Positions 1-11,722 of a stretch of DNA of 64,000 bases are shown piece after piece. Position 1 is the stretch's first letter. Every line of letters starts with the position of its first letter. The translations under genes were made by a program, and so were the position numbers. The DNA is taken from assembly GCA_037102815.1 (NCBI GenBank), contig BTPP01000010.1, forward strand, positions 434,001 to 498,000, read 5' to 3'. This DNA is from Neurospora intermedia. Taxonomy: Eukaryota; Ascomycota; Sordariomycetes; Sordariales; Sordariaceae. Below the pieces are notes generated by a model. That model worked only from the letters and a program-made list of their open reading frames with translations, did not search any database and was not told where the DNA came from.

Positions 1-1121
1 AGGAAGCCCCCCGCATCTATGGTGACACCATCCCCTCCTCAGTCCCGGGTAACCGCGTATGGACCATCAAGGAGCCCGTCGGCGTGTGCGGCCTCATCAC
101 GCCCTGGAACTTTCCCGCCGCCATGATCACCCGCAAGGTCGGCCCTGCCTTGGCCGTCGGCTGCACCGTAGTATGCAAAGCCCCCGGCGAGACGCCCTTC
201 ACGGCGCTGGCCATTGCCGAGCTCGCCCACCGCGCCGGCATTCCTCCCGGTGTCGTCAACGTGATCACCGCCCTCGATAACACCCCCGAGGTCGGCAGCA
301 CTTTGACCAGCGACCCCGTGATTCGCAAGATCTCCTTCACAGGCTCCACGGCCGTCGGCAAGCTCCTCATGAAGCAGTGCTCCGGCACGCTCAAGAAGCT
401 CTCTCTCGAACTAGGCGGCAACGCGCCCTTCATTGTCTTCGATGACGCCGACGTGGACGCGGCCGTCACGGGCGCTATCGCCTCCAAATTCCGCTCCTCC
501 GGCCAAACATGCGTGTGCGCCAACCGCATCTACGTGCAACGAGGGATTTACGACGAGTTCTCCCAGAAATTTGCCGAGCAGGTTAAGAACAACTTCCGGG
601 TCGGCAACGGGTTCGAGGAAGGAGTCACGCACGGCCCACTGATCCACCATCGCGCCATTGAAAAGGTCGAGCAGCACGTCCGCGACGCCGAGAAGAAGGG
701 CGCCAAGGTGGTGGTGGGCGGTCACAGGCTCGAAAGCCTAGGCCCCAACTTTTACGAGCCGACCGTCATCACGGGTATGACCCCCGACATGGCCATGGCG
801 TCGGAGGAGACCTTTGGACCGGTGGCTGGCTTGTTCCCCTTTGACACGGAGGATGAGGTGGTCAAGCTGGCTAACGCGACCCAAGTCGGCTTGGCGGGCT
901 ATTTCTTCTCTAGAGATATCCACCGCTGCGTAAGGGTTGCTGAACATCTTGAGGTTGGCATGGTTGGTATCAACACTGGCTTGATTTCGGACCCCGCAAG
1001 TCCGTTTGGCGGTGTTAAGGAGAGTGGTTTCGGAAGGGAAGGATCGCTTTATGGTATCGGAGAATACCAGGTGACCAAGATGGTTACGGTTGGAGGTATG
1101 GGTAAGCCTTTACAGAAGTGA
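1..1121 (+). CDS. uga2: Succinate-semialdehyde dehydrogenase, 3' part (5' end outside window)
   Basis: This aldehyde dehydrogenase oxidises succinate semialdehyde to succinate with NAD(P)+, the last step of the GABA shunt. The frame is open from base 3 to a TGA at 1119-1121, so the gene starts to the left of the window. The visible part begins just before the cofactor-binding GLITPWNFP motif. It continues through SFTGSTAVGK, the LELGG motif with the general-base Glu (codon 408-410) and the catalytic Cys in GQTCVCANR (codon 510-512). Near the C-terminus are the EETFGPVAGLFPF and SPFGGVKESGFGREG blocks typical of SSADH. Roughly 370 residues are present, against about 500 expected for the family. 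No intron is needed in the visible part. It converges on the PH-domain gene at 1591. The family is clear; SSADH over a generic ALDH is likely from the FGPVAGLFPF and KESGFGREG blocks. Confidence 0.93.
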   Translation, partial: EAPRIYGDTIPSSVPGNRVWTIKEPVGVCGLITPWNFPAAMITRKVGPALAVGCTVVCKAPGETPFTALAIAELAHRAGIPPGVVNVITALDNTPEVGSTLTSDPVIRKISFTGSTAVGKLLMKQCSGTLKKLSLELGGNAPFIVFDDADVDAAVTGAIASKFRSSGQTCVCANRIYVQRGIYDEFSQKFAEQVKNNFRVGNGFEEGVTHGPLIHHRAIEKVEQHVRDAEKKGAKVVVGGHRLESLGPNFYEPTVITGMTPDMAMASEETFGPVAGLFPFDTEDEVVKLANATQVGLAGYFFSRDIHRCVRVAEHLEVGMVGINTGLISDPASPFGGVKESGFGREGSLYGIGEYQVTKMVTVGGMGKPLQK

Positions 1122-1590
1122 GCGCAAAGGTGGAGGAAGACTTTTATGGCTTAATGTTCCTATGATCATGCAGCGACAGCAGGACAGGCGAATCTAGCAT
1201 AGGGTCTTGGGTATAATGGTAGTATGGTTGATTGGCTATAAGGACACTACTGTAAAGAAACAAAGGCAGACACAGATGATGCTAAACTGGAACCAAAGAC
1301 AAAAAATCTCTCGCGAGTGCAAAGCTTTCCATGCCCGTTTGTCTCTCTTATTCTCTCTCTTACTTGTTCTTTCCATGAGGGTATCAGAAGAAACCAATCT
1401 CAAAAGGGGTATCTCTCGAAATGCAGACCCGATTCCGACCAAACCCGCAGCGATTAATTAGTATGGTAGGGTATTTGTTTTGTTTGTGTGGTGATTATTA
1501 AAAAAAAATTATTTTGAGGGAGTCCTCGTGTCAATCCATCCTAGTGTATCGAACTCGAAGCGGCCGTTCGGACGCCGACGGTGCCGATGT
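1122..1590. other. Intergenic 3' regions of convergent genes
   Basis: This spacer lies between the stop codons of the SSADH gene and the convergent PH-domain gene. It is AT-richer than the flanking coding DNA and has no credible ORF. It probably holds both 3' untranslated regions. A short stretch at 1205-1225 resembles a tRNA A box but has no T arm. Confidence 0.6.
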
Positions 1591-3461
1591 CTAGGCGGCA
1601 GCAGTCACGGGGACAGAGGCAGCAGGCTTCTCAGCCTCAGTCTCCTCGGTAACCGGGGCGGCGGGAGTGGCCTCAGTCTCGGTAGCGGGCTTAGCGACCT
1701 CCTCGGTGGTGGCAGGAGCAGCCTCCTCCTTGGCGGCCTCAGCCTCGACCTCAGTCTCGGGGATGGCGGGAACCTCCTCGGTCTTCTCCTCAACCTTGTC
1801 AGCCTTCTCGGCCTTACCCTTACCCTTGCCCTTGATCGTATCACGGAGACGAGAGAAGGGAGAGGGAGACTTGGGCTTCTCAATCTCCTCGTCAGAGGTG
1901 GCCTTCTCCTTCTTGCCAAAGGCGAAGGGAAGAGAGCTCTTGCGCTTGTCGCTCTTGACCTCCTTCTTGGGAGAAGACTCGCCGTTGGTGGCAGCGGGGA
2001 CCTCGACGGTCTCAGTGGGGACAGTCGCGGGAGAGTTGACCTCGGTAGAGAGGGGCTCGGTGGTGTCAACGGCAGGGATCACAGGAGCGGTCTCGGCGAC
2101 GGGCTCAGTGGTGGCAGCAGGGGCCTCCTCGGTAGCAACGGGCGCAGGAGAGGCAGCCTTCTTCTTGCCGAAGGAGAGGTTGCCGAAAAGGCTGGTGCGC
2201 TTGGCAGGGGTAGGCCTGACGGGGGTCTCAGCAGCCTCCTCCTTCTTCTCCTCAGCGGGGGCAGCAGCCTCCTCGACAGGAGCAGCAGAGGTCTCGGCGA
2301 CAGCGGGCTCGGTGGTGGCAGCCTCCTCAGTGGCGGGGGCCTCGGTGGCGGCCTCAGCAGCAGGAGCCTCGGTCTCACCCTCCTGGGGCTCGGGGACAGC
2401 CTCAACGGTGACGGGCTTCTTCTCTTCCTTCTTGCCAAAGCCAAGGTTGCCAAAGATCGAAGTGCGCTTGCGGCTAGCAGAGCGGCGCTTGGAACCCTCC
2501 TCCTTGGCCTCCTCCTTAGCGACGGGCTCAGTGGCAGCAACCTCCTCAGTGGCAGCAGGGGTCTCCTCGGTGGCAGGAGTCTCAGCGGCAGCCTCAGTGG
2601 CGGGCTCAGCAGCGGCAGCGGTCTCCTCCTTCTTCACAGCAGCAGGCTTGAGGGTCTCAATGGTCTTCTTGTAGGTCTCGCTCTCAACAACGGTGGTGGC
2701 GAGCTCCTTAGCCTCGGCGATCTTGACCTTGAGCTGGCTGACCCAGTTGTCGCGCTCAGCGGTGTTGGAAGCCTTGAAAGCGTGCTTGTGGCCCTTGGCG
2801 GTGAAGTGGAACTTGGTAGGACCGTCGGTGGCGGGCTCAGAAGCATCGGCCTACAAAAGCAGCGGTTAGCAAGATGTGTAGGTGATGGTAGCGCAAAAAA
2901 TCAAGATATCCTTACGAGGTGGATGGCGCCGTGAGGAGCGGCCTTATCAGACTTCTCGCTGAAGAAGAGGAGACCCTTGCCAGTCTCGGCGGCCCAGGCG
3001 GTAACGTGGTGCGCAACATCGGCGGCCTTGTCAGCCTTGAAGCTGCTGATGGACTTCAGATCGACGGCCTCGTTTCCGAACCAGAAGAACTTCTTGGAGA
3101 AGAGAAGGTTCCTGGAGGGGGGCGAAAGTGTTAGCTTGATGAATTTCTCCTTCAGGCGCGCTCCTGGGGGGGCATCCTACTTGGGGAAGTTGGCGGGCTG
3201 GCCCTTGTGCTCAAGATGGCCCTCCTCGACGGGCTTGACCTCCTCATCCTTCTTGTCCTCAGCAGCAGCAGGGGCGGCCTCGGCCTCGGTAGCCTCAGTA
3301 GCGGGGGCAGCGGCAGCGGGCGCAGCCTCGGCGTCGGCGACAACAACGGGAGCCTCAGTGACGGGGACAACCTCGAGGGGCTTGATCTCGGCGGGAACGT
3401 CGGCGGTGGTGACAGGTTGAGTCTCCTGGGGGAGCTCAACGTTCTTCTGTTCGTCGGACAT
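1591..3461 (-). CDS. PH-domain protein, Meu6-like, with repeated basic FGKK motifs
   Basis: Three exons, 3461-3181, 3111-2916 and 2850-1591, encode 578 residues. Introns are 3112-3180 (a GCTAAC branch point before CCAG) and 2851-2915 (GTAAGG donor). The start MSDEQKNVEL is the first ATG after an in-frame non-conserved leader. Residues 1-93 are Ala/Glu/Pro-rich. Residues about 94-225 form a PH-like domain (KNLLFSKKFFWFGNEA, then HVTAWAAETGKGLLFF and KFHFTAKGHKHAF). It resembles the fungal PH domain of S. pombe meu6. The rest is a low-complexity Ala/Glu/Thr tail broken by three basic motifs at about residues 287-300, 376-390 and 461-473 (KRTSIFGNLGFGKK, KRTSLFGNLSFGKK, KRKSSLPFAFGKK). These look like phosphorylation or membrane-binding patches. 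Lipid binding is inferred from the domain. The function in Sordariales is unknown to me. Confidence 0.85.
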
Positions 3462-6400
3462 CTTGGGTAGTGTGAAATAGGGATGGGTATCTGGAAAAAG
3501 GGAAGAAAAACACAAAGGGGTATTGGGTATCACTGAAAAAAATACAGCAAGAAAAGGCAGAGAGCGTGCGCTTGGGGGTGATTATTACGCGACGTTGCTC
3601 TGACACGAGGTGGTTGGGTGTGTGGGAAGCACAAGAAAATCTCTGGAGGGAGAAGTTGTGATGGCGGGAGGGAAAAGAGAAGGGAAGGGAAGCAGGAGGA
3701 AACCGCGTGATGACCCCTGGGGTACTTAAGTTTATTGAAGCCCTGGCGAGTACGGGCAATGAGTGGCCTGGCCTAGCAGCTCCCCTAGCAGGCAAGAAGT
3801 CTGGGCGCACTAGTAACTTTGCAGCAACTCGTCCCGGGTTGCCAGGTCAAGACCACACCAAGAGGCATGGGAGGGGGGGTGCTGGCTTCAAGGTTCTCGC
3901 TTCCACTTCCACTTCACTCACACAACAAGGTCCCCTCGTCCCCCTCGTCGTTCGTGGGAAAGAAAACGGCGGTAGGACTTCCATCTTGGTGATCTGCGCT
4001 CTTGTGAGTGGTCGACTGCTTCCTCCCCCTTCACGTTCTGTCACCCCCTGCTCACCACTCACCAGAACCCCCCTCTTCTTCTGTGGACAACCAACGTCCC
4101 GTCGTCCCATCTTCCGTTGCAGTTTTTTTTTGCTTGCTACAGGGTCTGAAACGGAACCTGAAGGTCTGTGTAGCGGCAGTTGGCCGACAGTCGGCGCCAA
4201 GAAGCCCCTAATTCCAACTTGAAGCTGTCAGAGCTGCCTGAGCTGCCTCAGCCATGCGAGGTTGGTGCTGGTGCTTTGACGGAGATGAGAGATGTCCTGG
4301 TTCATGGATGAACCAAACTGGTCCGTTGTTTCTAACTGGTTAGCAGCTAGTCCGACAGGGATGACAATGTGTGATTTTCGCATGCGCTCTGGCTGCACGC
4401 ACAAGGCGCCTCCTGATTGGCCGCCGTGCCGGCCAAGTCGTCCGCTTAACCAACAATACCTGGCAGGCAAGTACCGGCATTTTTGTCTTCTGCAGGTCAA
4501 TTTCCCCCTTTCCAACGACCTGTTGCGAAAGGTGTTGATTGCCCTACGAGAATCCTACGAGATTGGTACCTGCCGATGAGCGTGCATGTACAAGCCGTTA
4601 GCGCCAGTAGACCCCTTAGCGTGTGGTAGCTTAATTAGACCCCCTATCCCCGTGCTCCTTGCCCGTCGATCACGCTATGGAGACGGTGGGGCACGGCGCT
4701 TCTTCATCAAACATAGTACGACTTCTCTGTGTGCTTTTTGCCCAACACAGGAAGTAGTCTGTCCCGTCTTGATTTTCCAGTCTCGCACTTTCTTTCGCTC
4801 GTCTCTCGCATCTTTTGTACATCAAATATCGCCGCTGTAGTTTGCGAGCGATATGGCGGCTTGCGATCGAGGCCAACAGCAGGTAGGCAGATATTGTTTA
4901 CCCTGCAGTGGTTAGGCTGTGCCCCCTGCATCATGTATTGAGATGGGACTTTGACACCTTGCCCAATCCAACTCCACCCGATAAATCCGTATAAAATTTA
5001 GATCCCTTCTCAATCCTTCAGCAAGACTCTACTGTGTCCTCTTGGTTTGTCCTCTCCACAACGAAGAGAACGCAAAACTAAAAGCGAAATATACTGGTCT
5101 GGTTGAGTTCTTGGGTTCTGACGCTGACCTGGCTTGCCGGCAAGACAAAGCGGGCAATGGGGGATCCACACTTGAAATTTCCAGGCTTGGCCCATTTTCA
5201 TGTGCAATCAACCTTTTGCTGTCAAGACTCCACTGTGACTGGAACGGTACTGGCGACTGCTGCGCTGCAATTGAATCCAAATGCCAGCGTTCAGATGAGA
5301 ATGGTACGGTAGAATCGCTTGATGTTGATTGTAATCAGTTGAAGCGCCTGTCTGCGGCGGTGGAGAGAATACGACAGAGCGGCGCAAATTATTGACATCA
5401 TAACGACGTTGGTCGCCTCTGTCTATGGATGATCCAGATGATAGGAGTCATCCCTTTCTTACGGACATTTTTTTTTTTTCCCCTAAAAAACCGTACCGTG
5501 GGCGGCGCATTGATCCTTTGGGATGGAGACCCCGGCTACGGTTTTGGTGACCGGGGTAGGAAAACCACATGCGCCATCGACGGCGAGCAACAACTAACAG
5601 GACTCGAAGTAAAGAAGAATGGTTGCCCCGTTCGGAAACAAGCTGAAAAAAGAGTTTATACACCATGAAGGCAATCTCCACGAGCTGCAAGATAATACTT
5701 TTCTATTTGCATTTCCGCAACTGGTGAAAAACCTACTCTTCCTCAATTTTTTTTTCTCTATTTTGGTGTCAGAAAAAATTGTTCACTGTCCAGTCAGAAA
5801 CTGGGCAAGCTCGGGCTCAGAAGATGCTAGTGCGATATCTGTGACCTCCCTCCACTCCAAGGGGCGCGATCGAATGTCAGCTTTTGGGACGCCGTCAAGG
5901 ATCCTTCTTGCGAGATTGGCGATAGTGTTCGGAACAAGTCCGGGTCAGAAACAGAGCAAATTTGACAAAAGAGACACCCGTGATCCGAAATGGGTTGGTT
6001 TCTGTTGCAAGAGCGGTGAGATCAGAGATAAGATGTTCACGAATTCCTTGTCGTATCAATATTGACGACTATCTTATCACACCAACACGCAGAAGTGCTA
6101 GTGTACGTAGGCCTGACCCGGCTATTGTCGTATTTTGTCGTTTGTGATTGCGATTACAATAGGTTCGGTCAACCCAACGACTTTTGTCTTGTTGGTCTTG
6201 GTAACAGGGCTTTTCCGCGCCATGTTTAGCTTGACCAAACTGTCGCCTCTCCTCCAGTCATTTGAAGGCCGACTGTTCGCCATTGTTGGTTTCGAAGAGC
6301 TCTTCCAGTCACGCAACGACTCACATGAGTTTGCGCAAGATGGGGTTTACCCACGGGCTCCTCTCGTGGTCTGATGGATGCAACCAAGAAACAAATGCTG

Positions 6401-9400
6401 GACCATTTAAGAGGTCGACGGGATGGCGTTCCCACACATGCAACCACCATCCCGTACGCATGATCTCTTTTGCAGCTGGCTTGAGCGGGGTTTGTAGTTG
6501 GCATGTAGCGCCTATACTTTTCAGTGGGCGTCACCGGACAACTTTGGATGATGGTTGCAATGCGCCGCGCGCCCTCTTCCTTCAGCCCTTCCTGACGTGT
6601 CGGTGTTGAGAAAGCTGTCAAGCTCCGTTTCAAGATGTCGTCCGATAACGGCTCCGTGCCGTATCCGGAGAGCATGCTGATGGAGCAAGAAACAAGAAAA
6701 AAAAAAGTTTCGGATTAGTGCTGCAATTGCCATTTCCCCGCCGTCGCCGGTCGCGATCCCGAACTTGACCGTGGCAGCCGAGTCTCCAGACGGGTACCAT
6801 TCGGCTCTGGACCAGGCTGTCCTTGACAGCTTTGACCGCTGCTCTCTCGCCCAGGCTCCAGCAACCGGCCCGATCCACTTTTCCTCGAACACAAGCGAGG
6901 TTGAGGACCTGACGGTGAGTCGGTGAGGTTCTCCCCTTGCGTTACCTACAATGCTCCCATCCGAGATGGAGGTGGATGAGGCCTGTACCGACAGCCGACA
7001 ATGGTGACGGGCAACTTGAACGAGCTCGAGCGGGACGGGAAAGCTTGAATGCGCAACCTGCGACCTGCATACCTGTCCTTCGGGGTTTCAAACAGGTGTT
7101 CGTCAAACCAGAGTCGGGGTCCAAGAGAGGGAAAAGAACAAGCCACTTGTTCACCGCGCTCCCGCCCATTGCTGGCCACCTCCGTCATGTTTCCCATCTT
7201 CTTGTCGTCTTGACATTGCGATAATTTGACATGATCTGTTTTGTCGCCAAAACTCTTTCCACCTCGAGGAGCACAACCTGGAAAGTGCGCCTAGGTACGT
7301 ACATGGTATTAGCGTCAGGTACAGAAGGGCTGCACGGTGGATTCGAGCATGGTCCCCCCTGACATTCGGTTCAAAGCTCCGTTTCCCTCTCGATGAACTC
7401 CGACAGACGGGGCGTGTGAGCGATTGCCGGGAGCATGATCACCATCTACATTTCGCTTCACCTAGGTAAAGTCTTACTACGAAAACTGCTCTTACATGCT
7501 TTTCCAGTGTTCTTCAATTGCTCACACATTTCACACATGATGTTGGTGTCATATGGCCAGAGTCACGGGCGGGTCCGGGCCCGTTCGCATGTGGGGCCTT
7601 TTTGATGGGTTTGGGTTTCTATCTTGCACTCCCTCGCCAAGACATCTTACCTCTTTTATCATCAACATGAATATTCGTAGGCAACGGCGACTTGGACCTC
7701 GACTTTAACAACCTACTCAAAAACCAACAAGATTACCACGAAAAAGTCCGATGACCATCGAAAAGAACCGACGGTAAAGAGGGGGCGTTATCGTTCTCCG
7801 ATGTCCGATCCTTTTCCTTGCCCAGAGAACTATCTCGTGCCTTGTCCTCAGACCTCCTGTGCCCCTCTCGTCGAGCAACCCAACCCGTCGATCAAAGCGA
7901 TCACTGCTCTCAACACACCCACATCTCACACCATGTGACCTGGCACCAAAGACGCACTCAGACACAGGCGTAGGACATCACGTTGATAACCCAAGATTGC
8001 CCGCCGGTGATTGGATCTACAATGAGAACTCCCGCGCCTTTATCCATCTTGACATCAACCACTTTGACAAAACTGCTCATTCACCTTTTCCGAGCATCGA
8101 AGCCTTATCAATCGTGATCATTAGAAAATATGACGAGATTTTGCTGCACTTTGAGGACCTGGATGCGGTCTCACCAAGACGCTCTTCAGGATGGTTGAGG
8201 GGAAGGCTAAAGTACTGACGATACGCTAGGGTGGTGGCACAACCTTAGCTTCATCTATAATCGTAAGTCTATTCGATTTCTGGGTGCACGTGCTATTTCG
8301 AGATTGCTGCTCGAGTCTCCTCACAGACATACTACAACGTCCGGATCTCGATTCAATAGCAAGCTATTTTCCAACGAGCTCTTTGCTGTTCCTATTCTGT
8401 TTCCGACTATTGGTACCTTCAGGGCAATGAACCGATATCGTACTTTGGCCGGGCAGCGTCACCACTTGTCCTATCACAATCTTTCCTGGGAGTCTTGAGC
8501 TTACGTTTACCTGCCTGCTTTCCTTTCCATTGTTCAACCTTGAAGTCCGGCAAGCACCTGACATGTTTTGCCGCTCGGTTCCCGTCCAGGCAGTCCACCT
8601 CCATGTACCTCGCAAGGTTCCCGTTCCGCCTGCGTCCGTTTGCCCACCTTGAGCTTACTCTTCCAGTCAAGGCGTGCGGGTAACCGTGATTGTGGTCGGC
8701 CTTATCTTTTCGTGGGTATGAAGGCGTGGGTTATACAGGACACGCCAATCAGTGCAGATTGCAGGTCACCTAATAGTAGTGTGTGTACTTGGCGGATTAT
8801 CCTTTCCAGATCCTTTCACACGACCGTTTCTTGTTCGACGGCTCAGTTCTCATAGAGAATCGAACAATCCAGAACCGTTCAGCTTTGGCCAGTGGCATTT
8901 TGCCTCGAGACCATTTGTCTCCCCTCACTATCTGTCGTCGGTAGCTCAATTCAAGGTCATTTACATCTGTAGGGCCTGCCAATCATAGGCCTAATACCCG
9001 ATCATTTCGATACTTCTTTAGACTGCGTTGGAAATCCTTAGATGCCATTCTGTATATGAAAATGCATCAGCGCATGCGGTCTACCAATCGGCGCACTATA
9101 CCGAATCAAGAGCAGCTAATCGCAGAGTGACTTGAGTACATAATGATTTCGGCGACCACTTGCCCTCTTTCTTCCTTTCGTGTGCATCTCTCAGGTGTCT
9201 GTGAGGACACTGGAGCGGTGATGGGTACGGTAGATGTACACCGTATCACGGCGTGTGAGACATATAGGATCGCTGCGGAGAGTCCCGGTTCCTGTCTGTC
9301 TTGGATATCAACCAGCGTTGGCCAGACGGTTCTTCAGCAACTAGTACAGCTTTACAGATAGACGCGAGGCTACCCGGTTGCTGTAGTGAGGATAGGGGTT

Positions 9401-10124
9401 GGTAATTCGTCTGGGGTTTGGTTCAGGCTTGTCTCGGCAGATATGAACTACAAGTAGAGCCTGATGGAACTGTGTCAATTCAACTCAACATATGTTGCGT
9501 GTCTGTGATTCTAACTTTGACTCGTACATTGATAAAGCTATTATTTGCAAAGTGCGTCCCTGTTCGAGATCTTCAGTATTTGGAAGCTTGCGCAAGGACA
9601 GTTTAGCTCCGTATAGTGGATATTGATTGTTGTCAACACCAGCAAAGTCTTGCTGGGGTCAGCATCAAGGCGAATGGCCAGTGCTCGTGGTTAAATTTGG
9701 AATTCATTGCATCTTGATACGAATTAGTCATGACGACTGCTAAAGTACATCCTCAATTCTAGTAGATAATAACATTTGGTTTTTTTGAAAGAAATATTCG
9801 CGGCACTCAAAAATACGAGATAGGTTGGAAATCATGCCTTGATATGCTGCCCTACTAAGACACTCGCATATATCTCACGTCAAACTCAATATTGACTTGG
9901 ACTATGTAGTTCGATATCTAGGGAGTCAATGATAGAAGCAGTTTCTTTGTTGTGGTATCTGTTCTCACCTAAGAGTGCCGTCGAGTGTCTTCCTTCGAGC
10001 CATTAGATCCTGCACTATACCTCCATGCAAACGAGGCCGGACCAACCTTGATGGCATTTCTTTATTCTATTTTATTTCATTTATTAACATTGATTTCGTA
10101 AGGAATAATTATTCCTCTGGGAAA
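3462..10124. other. Gene-poor region upstream of the PH-domain gene
   Basis: About 6.7 kb with no ORF that I can support. Bases 3462-3700 probably hold the leader of the minus-strand PH-domain gene. The remainder shows short pyrimidine-rich stretches and scattered stops in all frames. A 119-codon frame at 7859-8218 (+) follows a CT-rich, leader-like stretch. A GTAAGT donor near 8264 is followed by a CAG acceptor about 60 bases later. This could be a transcribed noncoding or rapidly evolving gene, but nothing in the translation is recognisable. Confidence 0.5.
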
Positions 10125-10969
10125 TACCAGAGAAACTCGCGAAACTGGTCAAAATTTCTCCATCTTTGGGCGCCGGGTAGATGGCAGACCTGTACAGGCA
10201 GCTGGCATGACAAGACCGAGTCCCATAGTATACTCAAGTGTGCATAAGTCCACGTGGCAGGCAATGTCATCGAGTTTTTCACTAATCAGACAGACGTATT
10301 TACTGGAATACCGCAAAGACTCGGGCCATTACCTAATTTTCAACTTTCCTGAAAATCATGCATCATCAGACATACATATACCTATATCTGTAAATCTCAT
10401 GCCCACAACGAATAATGGGGGAGCCATGTTGCCACCCCAGAGCACTGTAAGTTTGACTCTTCTAGTATCCTGCCCTTTCCACCTTTTTTTCCTTCTTTTT
10501 TATCCAAGGGTGCTAGAGGGTACCGTAGAAACTCGCCAAACTGGCAAACCTCTAATGCATCAAAAAGAGGTTCTTGGGACATAATACAGGCAGATCTGTG
10601 GTGCTCAAGTCCGATAGTGTTGGCCAGTACTGTAGAGCCTTCACTAACTGAGCGGACATGTGGACGGGAATATGCCGCTTCCTGTGCTTACTGTCGGGCG
10701 CTCAAAGAGGGTTGGAGGTTTGCCAGTTTGGCGAGTTTCTACGGTAGGGACATACAACATCATTGTCTTGCATATAATTTCTGGCGGGCATGAATGTTGC
10801 AGTATGCTTACAGGCCATGCATGATTTCCAGGAAAGTTGAAAACCAATGGCCCGAGTCTTTACGGTATGCGTGTGTGGGAGGCATCATGACCCTTCTGGC
10901 AGATTTCTGCCATTGTTCGGTGCGCAGAGAGGGATCGCTTTTGGCCAGTTTCGCGAGTTCTTGAATGTA
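10125..10969. mobile_element. Outer MITE-like inverted-repeat element, interrupted by a related one
   Basis: The left end (TACCAGAGAAACTCGCGAAA, from 10125) is matched in inverted orientation near 10935-10969 (TTTTGGCCAGTTTCGCGAGT). The arms also match internally. The stretch at about 10309-10365 (GACTCGGGCCATT, CAACTTTCCTG, AATCATGCAT) recurs inverted at about 10812-10868. The arms are diverged by substitutions and small indels, so this is an old copy. No coding capacity is visible, so it is a non-autonomous DNA transposon. A second, intact-ended relative (10521-10746) sits inside it. Outer limits are approximate because the terminal bases have decayed. Confidence 0.7.
10521..10746. mobile_element. 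226-bp MITE with perfect 32-bp terminal inverted repeats
   Basis: The left terminus 10521-10552 starts TACCGTAGAAACTCGCCAAA. The right terminus 10715-10746 is its exact reverse complement, ending TTTCTACGGTA. If the outermost TA is the target duplication, the element would fit the Tc1/mariner class. A GGG next to each end leaves a 3-bp duplication as an alternative. The interior is noncoding. Its stretch 10630-10672 resembles 10277-10312 of the outer element in the same direction, so both belong to one family. Perfect ends imply a younger insertion than the surrounding copy. Confidence 0.8.
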
Positions 10970-11722
10970 GACTACGTGTGCACCCGTCTTTCCGTTTGAC
11001 TTTACTGTGGGTACTTACCTACCTACCTGCCTAGGTATTTAATACGGGCAGGTTCTCGCAGGAAGCCGGCCATTGTGCCTTCCATGCTATTGTCGGGCAG
11101 GTATAACAAACCTGCAGTGCGGTTATTGGTGAATGTCCGTTCAGTGAGTCAAAGGCATCGGACGGATTCTACTGTTGCCTTCCGTCTCTCCAGTCATCTC
11201 AAGCTCGACTCGTGCAAGACCTATTAAAGGTGTACCTCCCACTTGGAATTGGTCACCCGAACACAACGAGGCAAACAGTGCTTGGAGACTAGACGGTGAG
11301 CAACTACAACAGATGAAGGGTCTATTCTGACTGCAGCCTGACGCGGATTGCACCAAGCTGGCCATTAAAAGGCGAAGACCCCTCCATCAACCCCATATCC
11401 AACACACTACTAGATATTCGAGAGACCAAACCTTGATTCGACAACCTACCCATTCACGCCACTCGCACCATCTTCCAAACGCAAACTTGGGACACACCCT
11501 CTTCCCTCATATCACCTCCGCCTTCCCTATCCATAAACTTCAGGCCTTCGCCATCTCTTCCCACTCTCACTTAGATCTCGCCCTTCTGTGTGTACGCACA
11601 AACTGCGCTGCTTCCTACCACCCACAAGCGCTCCCTTGCATCATTTGACAATCACCAACAGAGATCCATCAGCCATCCGCTGTTATCTTTCCTGAACTTT
11701 CGGGCCACTCGCTCTCAGAACC
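10970..11722 (+). promoter_or_regulatory. Upstream region and leader of the F-box-like gene
   Basis: This 750-bp stretch precedes the ATG at 11723. Bases from about 11400 are C/T-rich and G-poor (CCTCTTCCCTCATATCACC and similar), which is typical of leaders in this kind of genome. A TACCTACCTACC-type run lies at 11018-11032. No TATA box was assigned. Confidence 0.45.

Noticed and set aside
1200-1280. tRNA-like GGTATAATGGTAGTATGG
   Set aside because: Resembles a tRNA D arm but lacks an anticodon stem, T arm and acceptor stem.
1528-2934. 468-codon plus-strand ORF rich in Ser, Leu and Gly
   Set aside because: It mirrors the low-complexity exon of the minus-strand PH-domain gene; that strand has spliced, domain-bearing sequence.
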